NCBI RefSeq assembly: GCF_039542385.1
Contig: NZ_BAABIA010000001.1
Coordinates: forward strand, 310,001-374,000
From: Prosthecobacter algae
GTDB taxonomy: Bacteria > Verrucomicrobiota > Verrucomicrobiia > Verrucomicrobiales > Verrucomicrobiaceae
Length of the DNA stretch: 64,000 bases
Reading direction: 5' to 3'
A program made the position numbers and the translations under genes. A model generated the notes under the pieces. The model did no database searches. It saw only the letters and a list, made by a program, of their open reading frames with translations, and was not told the DNA's origin. Positions 49,703 through 59,172 of this stretch are shown piece after piece; the stretch's first letter is position 1; each line of letters starts with the position of its first letter.

Positions 49703-51250
49703 TTAGGGCTGCATTTGCCGCGTTGGTGGCAGATTTTCGGAATAGCCTGCACGGGTACGGCGGAGTTCTTCGACCGCCGTGGCACGCAGCCTGATCAAGG
49801 TGTCTTTTTGCTCCTTCACATCGGCCAGATTGATCAGTTCTTCAGGGTCTGTTTGCAGGTCGTAAAGTTCTTCCGTCTCGCCGGGCGTCAGGTAGCGGAC
49901 ATACTTGTAGTGGCCATCATTCAGGGCCGCATACCAGGGGACGTGATGGTGGGCGGCCTCGGCTGGCTTGTTTTTGACAATCTCGGTCACATCACTGCCG
50001 AAGTGATCACCCGTGGCTTCATAAAAGCAGGGGTGGGGCCATGCTGCGCCTGTGGGATCTTTGAGCAAGGGGGTGAGATCGCGTCCGTGAACTTCCCAGG
50101 GAAGAGAGATGCCGGCGAAGCTGCTGAAGGTGGCGACGAGATCTGTGCCATTTACCGGTTTGTTGCAGACTTTGCCTTCCGGCACGGTGCCCGGCATGGA
50201 GATGATGAGTGGGCTGCGAAAGGCGGCGTCATAGGGGGCCAGTTTGGTGCGCAGGCCATGCTCGCCTGTGGCAAAGCCCTGATCCGCCGTGAGCACCACC
50301 AGGGTGTTTTCGAGCTGCCCACTTTCCTTGAGCGCCTTCATCACTTCAGCTACGCCTTCGTCCAGGGATTGCACGCAATCATTGAGCTGGTGAATGTGGT
50401 CGGCGTAAGGACGTGCCTTCTTCGCATTGTCACCGAAGGTCTCGCCGCTCTTTTGCGGGACGATCTTTCCTTCATCATCCTTTTTCCAAGCCTGGGTTTC
50501 ATTGAGGTAATCGGGCTTGCCTGGTCGCGGCGGCAGGATGTCTGCTGGCAGGGGAACCTCGTCCTTTTTGTGCAGGCCTTTGTGGCGTTTGGCCGGCGTG
50601 GTGGGGCCATGAACGCCGCCGTAGCATAGCCAGAGGTACCAGGGTTTGGCGGGATCCCGATGCCGCCCGCGGATGTATTCGGCGGCCCAGCGGGTGTAGT
50701 TGTCGGTGGAATAGTCGGGGTTCAGCGTTTTAGCTTTGACGCCATTGATCTCTAGAATCTGGCCTTCGTAATAGGCCCCCGCATTGTCTGGGTATTTCGG
50801 GCGGTTCCAGACGATCTGGTAATCCCAGTCGCGGCCATACCCAGAATCAATGCCCGTATGCCACTTGCCGATATGCGCGGTGTGATAGCCCTTTTGCCGA
50901 AACACAGCGGGGAAAAACGGTGTCTTCTTCGGGTCATATTCACTGCCGGGATACTTCCCGCTCATGCGCATGGATTCGATACCATGGGGATGCCGACCTG
51001 TGAGCATGGTGGCGCGCGAGGGCATGCACCAGGCCCCCATGTAGGCGTGGCTGAAACGGACCCCGCTTTTCGCCAGGGCATCCATGGCGGGGGTGTTCAC
51101 TCCTGGCAGCGCCTCTGGATAGCAGGACAGCGTCTTGTAGGAATGATCATCGGTGAAGATGAACAGTATGTTAGGCTGCTTTGCGGCAGCGTTGGCGGTG
51201 CTGCAAAGGGCCGTGGCCAGTAAAAGAAAAAGATATAGTCGCTTGGACAT
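49703..51250 (-). CDS. Exported sulfatase
   Basis: A 515-residue protein with signal peptide (1-22). NILFIFTDDHSYKTLSCYP holds metal ligands Asp34 and Asp35, and the formylglycine site is CMPSRATMLTGRHPHG (Cys75). HIGKWHTG, LRTKLAPYDAAFRSPLIISMPG and a DQGFATGEHG segment fit family S1 sulfatases. It is a different subfamily from the sulfatase at 39.5 kb. It converges with the glycosyltransferase (18 bp between stops) and starts 71 bp from the secretin stop. Confidence 0.92.
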   Translation of the reverse strand: MSKRLYLFLLLATALCSTANAAAKQPNILFIFTDDHSYKTLSCYPEALPGVNTPAMDALAKSGVRFSHAYMGAWCMPSRATMLTGRHPHGIESMRMSGKYPGSEYDPKKTPFFPAVFRQKGYHTAHIGKWHTGIDSGYGRDWDYQIVWNRPKYPDNAGAYYEGQILEINGVKAKTLNPDYSTDNYTRWAAEYIRGRHRDPAKPWYLWLCYGGVHGPTTPAKRHKGLHKKDEVPLPADILPPRPGKPDYLNETQAWKKDDEGKIVPQKSGETFGDNAKKARPYADHIHQLNDCVQSLDEGVAEVMKALKESGQLENTLVVLTADQGFATGEHGLRTKLAPYDAAFRSPLIISMPGTVPEGKVCNKPVNGTDLVATFSSFAGISLPWEVHGRDLTPLLKDPTGAAWPHPCFYEATGDHFGSDVTEIVKNKPAEAAHHHVPWYAALNDGHYKYVRYLTPGETEELYDLQTDPEELINLADVKEQKDTLIRLRATAVEELRRTRAGYSENLPPTRQMQP

Positions 51251-51321
51251 TCCCCTCTAAACGCGGATGCCCAGGCAAACTCTCAACTACCGAATATTCC
51301 TGTCCGGCGAGGCTTTTATTA

Positions 51322-53823
51322 TCACTGACCGACCATGGCGGCCTGATTGATCCGAGCACCGGAGGGATCGACCACTTTTACGGTGACAAAGAAAAGAACG
51401 TGGCGGACACGGCGGCGTTTAACATCACTTTTGAAAAGGCGGCCGATGAATGGCGCATCACCCAGCAGGGGCACTTTGTCAGCGATGATTTCCACCTGAT
51501 CCGTCACCAGTCCACCGAGGACGACCGTGGCACCGTCATAGATTTTGACGGAGGTAATGATTTTGCGGGAGTCAAAAACAGGCTGGAAAATCAGGTTGGG
51601 GGTCAGCTCCAGGAAGGAGCCTTCAAACAAGGTACGGATGGGGGAGCCGTAGTTCACGAAGCCCGAAAACTCAGTGAATTGCGGAGTGACGGTCAGGTCC
51701 ACCGTACGTCCATCATCAGAAATCACAGGCTCGACATCCAGAACCACTCCCGTTTTGCGCATTTCAAACGCGGTGGGCGTGCTCGGTGTTACCACGGCGG
51801 GTGGGAGCCGAGTTTGGAGGGCTGGGAGAGGATTTGGATTGTTGGGGTTGTTTGGGTTGTTGTTGTTGTTGATGATATTGCTCTGTCCGAAGTTTGTCGG
51901 GATCTGTGGCGGGTCGAATTCGGTCGGGTAAATAAGCTCACGAGTGATTTCCACGGAGGCTTTTTGGCCGCTGCGGGTGATGACACTGGGCTGTGAGGCG
52001 AGATCAATGCCTTTCTTTTGTGCAAGTGCCCGGAGTACGCCTTGGAATTCAGGATTCGAGAGCACGCCGCTCACAGAAAGCACACCTGGGGAACGCCTTG
52101 AGACAGTGGGTTTGGCACCGAAGAGCACGCTGTCGATGCTGTTATTACCCAGGTCACCCGAGGAGCGGAGACCGGTGGTCAGAGGATTCATGCCGATGGC
52201 CGTGGAGACGCCTGGGGCAACTAATTTTTGGAAGGGAAAGTCCCCGGTCAGGAAGTTGGCTCCGGTGAGGGCGTTACCGATTGAACCACCGCCCAGTTCC
52301 GCCTGGCCGTTGTTCACGCCAAAGGCTCCCAGCAGCCAGTCAAAGCCGATTTCGTCCAGACGATTGTCACCCACTTCCAGCAGACGTACTTCCACCACCA
52401 CCTGTTTTGGGGACCGGTTGAGCGCCTGCTCCACCAGCATGTCCACGATTTCCAGATTGGAGGCCGTGTTACGCACCACCAGCATGTTGCTCGAGGGGCT
52501 GTAATTGGCGCCAGTGCCTTCCCCAAAGGTGACGCCGTAGCTTTGCAAAAACTCCTGGGCTCCGATGCGCTTGATCTGAATGCCACTGGCTGTCCCAGCC
52601 GTGTTGGCTGCTGCAAAAGGATCTGCGGTGGCAGGTGCCGCCGCAGCCCCGCCCACGGGGGCGCTGGTGATAAAATCTGGTGGCACGCGGTAGGATTTGG
52701 AAATGATCACCCCGGAATTTTCCGTCAGCGAAACCAGACGCACAGCATAGTCCTCCACCCGGTAGGTGATGCCCGCGATCTCAGTCACGTAACGCAGGAC
52801 TTCTTCGATGGGCACTTCCTTCAGGTTCAGAGAGATGGGCCGGGCGGGATGATCGGCGGGAATGCTGACGACAAAGTCCACCCCTTTGCCGGTGGGATCC
52901 AGGTCCCGGGCCCGTACGCGGAGGTACTCCATGACTTCTTCCAAGGTGGCACCGCTGAAATCAATCTGGGAAATTTTCAGATCACGAAGCTTTTGCTGAA
53001 TGGCCTCGCGACCACCACGGATCCCGGAGGTAGTCGTGGAACCCGCGTCTCCAAAGAGACCAGAAACATCTCGGCTGCGGAGCGGGGGCTTGTTTTCCCA
53101 GGCTGCATTGACGTCGTTGAGCATCTTGCTCCGCTGATGGTCGCGGGCAGCGTCGAAGTAGCTGCTGCGTTCCTTTTCAGTCGTTTCCATGCCACGGCGG
53201 GCCGCCGTGTTGTAGGGGTCCACGCGAAGGACTTCCTCATAGGTGAGCAGCGCCTTGTCATGCTGGCCCGTTTCGCGCTGGGAATTGGCCAGGAGGAGCA
53301 GCTTTTCCACCTGGGAAACTTTGGCGATGTGTTCCGGCGTCAGTGCTGGCGGATGACGGTCGGGATCACCGAATCGCTCCCTTAGCCGGGCGATGCGTGA
53401 GTTTCCCTTGGCCACATTTTCCTGGTCCAGTTTGTCCAGGATGGCGTTTGCGGCTGGGTAGTCTCCTGCATCCACCAGTTCCTTCGCTCGTGCGAGACCT
53501 GCCCGCACATAACCATCCAGGGCGATAGCTCGGGCTTCCTGGGCGAGAGGGACATCGGGAAGCGTGAGATAGGCTTCTTCAAAGATGACGAGGGCCGCTG
53601 CGCTGTTTCCACTTTTAAGCTGGCTTTCAGCCTCTGGCAGGCGGGCCTGCTGGGTGGTGACGACGGTGGTCCGCCGTTGAACTTCTTTGTCGGCAAGGCT
53701 GGAGGTGGATCCTTCTCCTGCCTGGGCATTTAAGGAGGGAGAAAGGCTGCCTGCCAAGGCCAGAAAGGAAACGGCCGCAGAGACTGCGTACTGGCGGGCG
53801 GGGCGGGTGTTCAGGCTGTGCAT
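51322..53823 (-). CDS. Type IV pilus secretin of the Amuc_1098 type
   Basis: An 833-residue protein with signal peptide to about residue 35. The N-terminal half is TPR-like helices (AKELVDAGDYPAANAILDKL, KALLTYEEVLRVDPYNTAARRGM), then secretin N-domains (ISLNLKEVPIEEVLRYVTEIAGITYRVEDYAVRL, SSNMLVVRNTASNLEIVDMLV) and the secretin pore (VVVEVRLLEVGDNRLDEIGFDW, PEFQGVLRALAQKKGIDLASQPSVIT, IITSVKIYDGATVVLGGLV). A low-complexity INNNNNPNNPNNPN loop interrupts the pore domain. In Akkermansia, such proteins belong to a five-gene pilus cluster with Amuc_1100; those partners are absent here. Confidence 0.83.
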   Translation of the reverse strand: MHSLNTRPARQYAVSAAVSFLALAGSLSPSLNAQAGEGSTSSLADKEVQRRTTVVTTQQARLPEAESQLKSGNSAAALVIFEEAYLTLPDVPLAQEARAIALDGYVRAGLARAKELVDAGDYPAANAILDKLDQENVAKGNSRIARLRERFGDPDRHPPALTPEHIAKVSQVEKLLLLANSQRETGQHDKALLTYEEVLRVDPYNTAARRGMETTEKERSSYFDAARDHQRSKMLNDVNAAWENKPPLRSRDVSGLFGDAGSTTTSGIRGGREAIQQKLRDLKISQIDFSGATLEEVMEYLRVRARDLDPTGKGVDFVVSIPADHPARPISLNLKEVPIEEVLRYVTEIAGITYRVEDYAVRLVSLTENSGVIISKSYRVPPDFITSAPVGGAAAAPATADPFAAANTAGTASGIQIKRIGAQEFLQSYGVTFGEGTGANYSPSSNMLVVRNTASNLEIVDMLVEQALNRSPKQVVVEVRLLEVGDNRLDEIGFDWLLGAFGVNNGQAELGGGSIGNALTGANFLTGDFPFQKLVAPGVSTAIGMNPLTTGLRSSGDLGNNSIDSVLFGAKPTVSRRSPGVLSVSGVLSNPEFQGVLRALAQKKGIDLASQPSVITRSGQKASVEITRELIYPTEFDPPQIPTNFGQSNIINNNNNPNNPNNPNPLPALQTRLPPAVVTPSTPTAFEMRKTGVVLDVEPVISDDGRTVDLTVTPQFTEFSGFVNYGSPIRTLFEGSFLELTPNLIFQPVFDSRKIITSVKIYDGATVVLGGLVTDQVEIIADKVPLLGDAPFIGRLFKSDVKRRRVRHVLFFVTVKVVDPSGARINQAAMVGQ

Positions 53824-54016
53824 TCGGTGTCGGGGGCAGGCGAAACGCGAGGAATATCAACTTTTTGAGTCCAGCCCAAGCATTTTCTCTGAGGAACGCA
53901 TCTTTCATGCGTTCTGTGCTTGTCTGGTTTGTGGATATTAGCGCATTCTTTATTGATACATAAAGATGATGCAACTTTTCAAAAATAGCAGAGTTTGACG
54001 CTCCCCCCCCTCAACC

Positions 54017-55345
54017 ATGTTTTCGTTTCGTGAGTTTTCTTGCCGTATAAATTTGGCGTTGGTGCTGCGCCATCTTGCATGTGCTTTGGCATGCGGAGGC
54101 CTTTTCCAAGTCTCCGCCTTACAGGCGCAGATCAATGACCTGAATGATTTGCGTCAGCTCCTGGGCCAAAATGGAGGTGTCACCGCCAAGGCAACGCCCC
54201 AGGCTCCCCCGGTGTCCACAAATCCTAATGTCTTTTATACCAATCCAGGTCCGTGGGGCAAACTCCGCTGTGCTTACATCTACCTGGAGGCCCCCAAGAC
54301 TTTGGTGGACAGTTTTCCTCTGCCTAATACACGCCCGCGCTGGTCCTTTTCCGAAGAGATGCTGCCCAATTTGGGCGATTTTTTCCGCAAGGCTTCCCTC
54401 TCGGAAGCTCTGATCACCCTCCTTCTGGATTCGAGCCAGATCGTCAAGGAAAACGGTTTTGTACATATTTTTCCACCCTTGCCAGATCTGGAGGCACTGA
54501 CCCCTGAATCTCGGGCGATGATTTACACGGAGCTGTCCAAATATCCACCGAACGAATTTTGCGTGGACCCTGTGCTCATCGTCGGCCAGACGGTCAAGGA
54601 ATGGTACCGCACCAGCAAGCTGCGCCCGGAGATCATCGCGAAAATTGACCAGATGGCCTACAAGCGTGGAGACACTATCGCCTTCAGCGATGTGGCAGCC
54701 ATCCTTAACTATGCCCAGTCAGATTCAGAAGCGCGTTCGATCTTCAAAGCCTTTACCCGCACCCGTTCGCTAATGATCAAGGTGGAGGTGGATCACACCA
54801 CCAATGTTGATGAGTTAGTAAGCTATTGGACTTTGGGCATGGGGCTGCGTCGCAAGGACATTGAGCCTCTTGTGCAATCCATCATTGATACCGATGGCAT
54901 TGAAGCCCTGCCTCTGTCCCACCTGCTGCCCGCTTTGGTTCGCAAGCTGATGTACACCTATCCGGGGCTGGACCTGGCCAAGCATGGAATGCTACCTGAC
55001 TGCCACTGGACATCGCTCAATTTCTTTAACTACGAACCTCATGAATACCTGCTGGATTCACGGCTGGCCACCAGTGCGGTGCTGGAAAATTTCACGCCTA
55101 TTGAGCCTCCCTATAAATACGGGGACGTGCTTTTCTTCCTGAGCAATGAAACGGGGGATGCTTTTCATTCCTGCGTGCATCTGGCGGATGGCATTGTTTT
55201 CACCAAAAACGGTCGCAACCTCCTCTCACCCTGGGTGCTGATGAAGGTGGAGGACGTGCAGAAAATCTATCTGTATAAGGGGGATGGACGCATCCAGGGC
55301 TTCCGCCGAAAGGATCCTGTGCAATCCATCTCCCCGAGTCAATAG
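54017..55345 (+). CDS. Exported protein with possible cysteine-hydrolase C-terminus
   Basis: A 442-residue protein with a signal peptide (to about residue 38, SALQAQ) and an unrecognised middle (residues 60-310). The C-terminal 120 residues hold DCHWTSLNFFNYEP, YGDVLFFLSN, FHSCVHLADGIVFTKNG and MKVEDVQKIYLY. A Cys at the start of a helix, then 'YGD', then His plus a following Asn is the order of NlpC/P60-type papain-like enzymes. A C8 tract (54003-54010) sits 6 bp before ATG. It is divergent from the secretin. Confidence 0.55.
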   Translation: MFSFREFSCRINLALVLRHLACALACGGLFQVSALQAQINDLNDLRQLLGQNGGVTAKATPQAPPVSTNPNVFYTNPGPWGKLRCAYIYLEAPKTLVDSFPLPNTRPRWSFSEEMLPNLGDFFRKASLSEALITLLLDSSQIVKENGFVHIFPPLPDLEALTPESRAMIYTELSKYPPNEFCVDPVLIVGQTVKEWYRTSKLRPEIIAKIDQMAYKRGDTIAFSDVAAILNYAQSDSEARSIFKAFTRTRSLMIKVEVDHTTNVDELVSYWTLGMGLRRKDIEPLVQSIIDTDGIEALPLSHLLPALVRKLMYTYPGLDLAKHGMLPDCHWTSLNFFNYEPHEYLLDSRLATSAVLENFTPIEPPYKYGDVLFFLSNETGDAFHSCVHLADGIVFTKNGRNLLSPWVLMKVEDVQKIYLYKGDGRIQGFRRKDPVQSISPSQ

Positions 55346-55357
55346 CAGCGGGTCTTC

Positions 55358-55738
55358 TCAGGGCAGCTCGACGATCACTTCGATCTCGACCAGTGCAGCC
55401 AGAGGCAGTGCGGCCACCTGTACGGTGGATCGGGCAGGCTTGTGGCCGCTGAAGGCTTCATCATAGAGGGCGTTGACCTTGGGAAAGTCGGCCATGCTTT
55501 GCAGGAAGACTGTGGCCTTGACCACGCGGGTGAGATCCAGCCCCTGACTGGCGAGCAGGGCTTTGATGTTGGCCAGCACCTGACGGGTCTGCCCCTCGAC
55601 CTCTGTGGCTTCGATTTTGCCACTGGCGGGGTTGATGGGAATCTGGCCAGAGCAGAAAAGGAAGCCGTTGGCACGGACGGCTTGGGAATAGGGGCCGACG
55701 GCGGCTGGTACTTCGGGGGCGTTGTTGATGAGTTCCAT
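55358..55738 (-). CDS. ridA: RidA-family enamine/imine deaminase
   Basis: A 126-residue protein. PAAVGPYSQAVRANGFLFCSGQIPINPASG and RVVKATVFLQSMADFPKVNALYDEAF with PARSTVQVAALPL, holding the substrate Arg, are diagnostic of RidA. It removes reactive 2-aminoacrylate. It forms a trimer. It is in the same direction as the glycogen synthase gene (22 bp upstream) and converges with the preceding gene (12 bp between stops). Confidence 0.93.
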   Translation of the reverse strand: MELINNAPEVPAAVGPYSQAVRANGFLFCSGQIPINPASGKIEATEVEGQTRQVLANIKALLASQGLDLTRVVKATVFLQSMADFPKVNALYDEAFSGHKPARSTVQVAALPLAALVEIEVIVELP

Positions 55739-55759
55739 GGTTGTCAGGGCAGGGGAGTT

Positions 55760-56965
55760 CTAGGCTTTTACCAGGCTGTCATAAAGCGCCTTGGTACGGT
55801 GGGCGATACTGGTCCAACTAAAGCGTTCCACAGCGCGTTTGCGGCCGGCTAAGGCCATGCTGCGGCGTTTTTCCGGGTCGGCCATCAGGGTGTTGATGCC
55901 TTCAGCCAGATCATGGGCAAAGGCGGCGGGATCCACGGCCTCAAAGGGACTTTCGGTCTGCTGGTCCAGGGGCACCAGGATGCCGGTTTCTCCAGGCACG
56001 ACGACTTCTTTGATGCCGCCCACGGCGCTGGCCACCACGGCGGTTTCACAGGCCATCGCTTCTAGGTTGATGATGCCAAAGGGCTCGTAAATGGATGGGC
56101 AGCAGAAGACTTCTGCATGTGAATACATGGCGATCTTTTCCTGAACGGGCAGCATGGCCTGGATCCAGACGATGCCTTCGCGTTTCAACTGGGCCGCGGT
56201 CACGGCGGCCTGCATTTCGGCGGCGATTTCAGGGGTGTCTGGGGCACCGGCGCAGAGAACGATCTGAAAGCCCGGGTTCATCTGCTCAATCGCACGAACG
56301 AGGTGGATGATACCCTTCTGGCGCGTGATGCGGCCGACAAAGAGAACATAGGGTAGATCTGGATTCACCCCGTGCTTGCGCAGTACCTCGGGGGCCTCAA
56401 TGCGGTGATACTCGTCAGGATCAATGCCGTTGTGGATGACGTGGATCTTATGCGGATCCAGCGGGAACATGCGCAGGAGATCGCATTTGGTTTCCTCGGA
56501 GACGGCGACAATGGCATCGGCCATTTCCAAGGCGGTCTTTTCCAGCCAGACGGTAAAGTCGTAGCCGCCACCGAGCTGCTCACGCTTCCAGGGGCGCAGG
56601 GGCTCCAGCGAGTGGACGGTGAGGACCATGGGAAGGCCGTAATTCAGCTTCGCCAAAATGCCGCCGAAATGGGAATACCAAGTGTGCAGATGCACCACTT
56701 GGGCGTCGATGTTGCGAGTATTGAAGTCCAGGCTGCGCTGGACGGCGCCAAAGACGGATTTCAAGTTAGGCGGGCTGGTCCAGCCTGCAGCATCCAGACC
56801 CGTGCCATGGACGGTCAGATTGGGCTGCGTGCTTTCCTGATCACCAAAGCAGCGCACTTCCACCTCCATCAGCTTGGCCAGCTCGCGCGTGAGGTATTCG
56901 ACATGAACCCCGGCACCTCCGTAAATGTGGGGCGGGTATTCGTTGGTAAGGAAAAGGGACTTCAT
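55760..56965 (-). CDS. Glycogen synthase, GT4 family (GlgM/ TIGR02149-like)
   Basis: A 401-residue GT-B protein. It starts MKSLFLTNEYPPHIYGGAGVHVEYL, the sugar-acceptor loop of the corynebacterial-type glycogen synthase, now known as maltose-1-phosphate synthase GlgM. TVHSLEPLRPWKREQLGGGYDFTVWLEK, VLFVGRITRQKG and the C-terminal CPSIYEPFGIINLEAMACETAVVASAVGGIKEVV (GT4 E-x7-E) complete the picture. The donor is ADP-glucose. It is followed by ridA in the same direction. No other glycogen gene is in view. Confidence 0.87.
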   Translation of the reverse strand: MKSLFLTNEYPPHIYGGAGVHVEYLTRELAKLMEVEVRCFGDQESTQPNLTVHGTGLDAAGWTSPPNLKSVFGAVQRSLDFNTRNIDAQVVHLHTWYSHFGGILAKLNYGLPMVLTVHSLEPLRPWKREQLGGGYDFTVWLEKTALEMADAIVAVSEETKCDLLRMFPLDPHKIHVIHNGIDPDEYHRIEAPEVLRKHGVNPDLPYVLFVGRITRQKGIIHLVRAIEQMNPGFQIVLCAGAPDTPEIAAEMQAAVTAAQLKREGIVWIQAMLPVQEKIAMYSHAEVFCCPSIYEPFGIINLEAMACETAVVASAVGGIKEVVVPGETGILVPLDQQTESPFEAVDPAAFAHDLAEGINTLMADPEKRRSMALAGRKRAVERFSWTSIAHRTKALYDSLVKA

Positions 56966-57091
56966 GTGGGCAGGCTGCCTTCTAGCCTATTCCTGCCCGC
57001 TGACGCAAGAGGAAGCACATGATTCGCGCAACCTGCCTGACTTCCCCCGCCATGATCCAAATGCGGCGGGGGACTGGGAATGTCCCTGCTA

Positions 57092-58096
57092 CTATTTGAA
57101 GTGCTTGGCCGCAGCATTCAGGTGCGCGGCGTACTCTTCGGTGCGCATCTCCACACGTTCGCGGATGCTGCGTTCGCCGATGCCGTCGTGCTTGGTGGCG
57201 ACGAGGGCCTTGAGGAGGTTGATCAGGTCGCGCACATCACTCATCATTACATACTCAGGAGCGATCTTTTTGTTCGCGTCCATGTTGTGGTAGTTGCCCA
57301 GGGGGATGGAGATGCCGGTGCTGCGGATGCCTGCGGCCTGCATGGCGGTGGCTTCACACGCTCCAGCGTCTAGCAGGCAGCGCTGAACGCGGATGCCCTG
57401 TTCCTTGGCGGTCGTCATCAGCACGGCGGTGCCTTCGCTATCGAAGATGGAAAGACGGTCACCCACACGGACGACGGGGCCACCGCTCATGACGGCACCA
57501 TTGACCGGGCGGCTGGTTTCGATGGAAAGAAAAACGTCTTCGCTGCCGAAGGGCCACTTTTGGGCGATGTGCCAGGCACCGAGGAAGCCGACTTCTTCGG
57601 CACGGGTAAAGACGGCGTGGAAGGTGGTACTGAGATCCAGTGCGGCCAGTTCCCAGAAGGTGGCGACGATCACGGCGCAGCCGACGAGGTCATCACAAGC
57701 GGTCGCTTCGATCTTGTCATCGGTGATATTCGCCGGGAAAACCCAGGTGGCGATGTCGCCTTTGGGTTTGGCGCGCAGGCCGCGTTTCACGCCGGCCTCG
57801 ACTTCTGGCTTGGGCACGCCTCCGAGGAATTCGAAATCATCCTTGCCTTTGCTGCCCGGGACCCGCACGAAAGCGGGGTGGTCCATGTGAGCACCCAACA
57901 CCCAGGTGGGCTTGCTCTTGCTTTTGCCATTCTTGTAGGTGGCAATGAGGTTGCCATACTTGTCACGCTTGGTTTTGACGTGAGGGCAATCCTTCAGCAA
58001 AGCCTCGATCTCCGCACGGACATGGTATTCGTGGAAAGGAGCGGTGGGCTGCTTTAGAATTCGCTTGAGAATGGTTGTGAGGTTGGGCACTGCCAT
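57092..58096 (-). CDS. M42-type aminopeptidase
   Basis: A 334-residue co-catalytic metallopeptidase. LGAHMDHPAF gives His and Asp; ATACDDLVGCA a bridging Asp; FTRAEEVGFLGA the catalytic Glu pair; SIETSRP and LGNYHNMD further ligands. The family is the glutamyl/leucyl aminopeptidase TET peptidases. It lacks a signal peptide, so it is cytoplasmic. Its ATG (58096) abuts the GTG start of the divergent acyltransferase gene. Confidence 0.88.
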   Translation of the reverse strand: MAVPNLTTILKRILKQPTAPFHEYHVRAEIEALLKDCPHVKTKRDKYGNLIATYKNGKSKSKPTWVLGAHMDHPAFVRVPGSKGKDDFEFLGGVPKPEVEAGVKRGLRAKPKGDIATWVFPANITDDKIEATACDDLVGCAVIVATFWELAALDLSTTFHAVFTRAEEVGFLGAWHIAQKWPFGSEDVFLSIETSRPVNGAVMSGGPVVRVGDRLSIFDSEGTAVLMTTAKEQGIRVQRCLLDAGACEATAMQAAGIRSTGISIPLGNYHNMDANKKIAPEYVMMSDVRDLINLLKALVATKHDGIGERSIRERVEMRTEEYAAHLNAAAKHFK

Positions 58097-59122
58097 GTGT
58101 CCACCGTAACGACCTTTTCACAACCCACAAACGCCAAGGTGAAGAACCTCCGATATTTCTGCGAGACCGTTTTGGTCTCTTTTGCTGCCTGGGTGCTGCC
58201 CCGGCTGCCCCGTTCTGTCATTCTGGCCCTGACCAAAGGCGTCGGTTCTGCCGCTTACTGCCTGGACATCAAAGGCCGACAGACCGCCCTGGAAAATTTG
58301 AAGGTCGCTTTCCAAGACCAATACACTTTGGCCGAACGTCGGCGGATCGCCCGGCGGTCCTATCAAAATTTCGCCCGCACCTTCCTGGATCTTTTTTGGG
58401 CTTCCTCGCTCACTCCGACGACTTGGCAGCAACACATTACCATTCAGATGTGCGATGCGGAGGCGGAGGCACAGGCCCGCGAAACGGGTGGCGTGTGGGT
58501 GACTCCGCATTTTGGGAATTTCGAATTCGTCAGCCTTATCTGGGGCTTTCGGGGCATTCCGTTTACAGTGGTGGCGCAGGATTTTGCTAATCCGGCCCTG
58601 ACGGCCATCTTTAAAAAGCTGCGGGAGCATTCTGGGCACAATGTCATCTCGCAGGAAAATGCGATGCTGAAGCTCATGAAGGCGCTGAAGCGCAAGGGGC
58701 ATGCGGGACTGCTGACCGACCTGAATATCTCCCCAGGCAAGGCCTCCACTGCGATCCGTTGTTTTGGGCTGCTGACCTGTGTGCCGACGCTGCATGTACA
58801 ACTGGCCATGCGTCTGGGACTTTCCATCATGACCGGAGTCTGCCTGCCCCTGCCAGACGGGCGCTATCAAGTTTCCATTTTCGAGGCGCTGCGACCTCAG
58901 CCTGAAGATGATGTCACGCTATTGACGCAACGTGTGTGGGACCATTTTGAAAAAGCCATCCGGGAAAATCCCGAATGCTGGCTTTGGATGTACAAACACT
59001 GGCGTTATCTGCCAGCGCGTGGCGACTTTCCCAGCTACCCGGCCTATGCGAAACCTTCGCGAAAGTTCACTGCCATGCTGGGGGAGATGGGGCTGGCAGA
59101 GGCACCGCCGCCTGCGGCATGA
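58097..59122 (+). CDS. LpxL/HtrB-type lipid A acyltransferase
   Basis: A 341-residue protein with GTG start at 58097; GTG 58139 is an alternative that would separate it from the divergent gene. An N-terminal hydrophobic stretch and GRQTALENLKVAFQDQYTLAERRRIARRSYQNFARTFLDLFW precede the HX4(D/E) catalytic motif TPHFGNFEF. GLLTDLNISPGKASTAIRCFG and NPECWLWMYKHWRY match the LpxL family. It adds secondary acyl chains to lipid A. The next three genes read the same way. Confidence 0.85.
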   Translation: MSTVTTFSQPTNAKVKNLRYFCETVLVSFAAWVLPRLPRSVILALTKGVGSAAYCLDIKGRQTALENLKVAFQDQYTLAERRRIARRSYQNFARTFLDLFWASSLTPTTWQQHITIQMCDAEAEAQARETGGVWVTPHFGNFEFVSLIWGFRGIPFTVVAQDFANPALTAIFKKLREHSGHNVISQENAMLKLMKALKRKGHAGLLTDLNISPGKASTAIRCFGLLTCVPTLHVQLAMRLGLSIMTGVCLPLPDGRYQVSIFEALRPQPEDDVTLLTQRVWDHFEKAIRENPECWLWMYKHWRYLPARGDFPSYPAYAKPSRKFTAMLGEMGLAEAPPPAA

Positions 59123-59172
59123 TTCCGCCGTTGCGCATCCCGCCTTCCTTGCTACCCACTAGGCAATCCCAG

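Noticed and set aside
53948..53965. AT-rich palindrome in the secretin/54017 intergenic region
   Set aside because: Only six-bp arms; not enough for an operator call.
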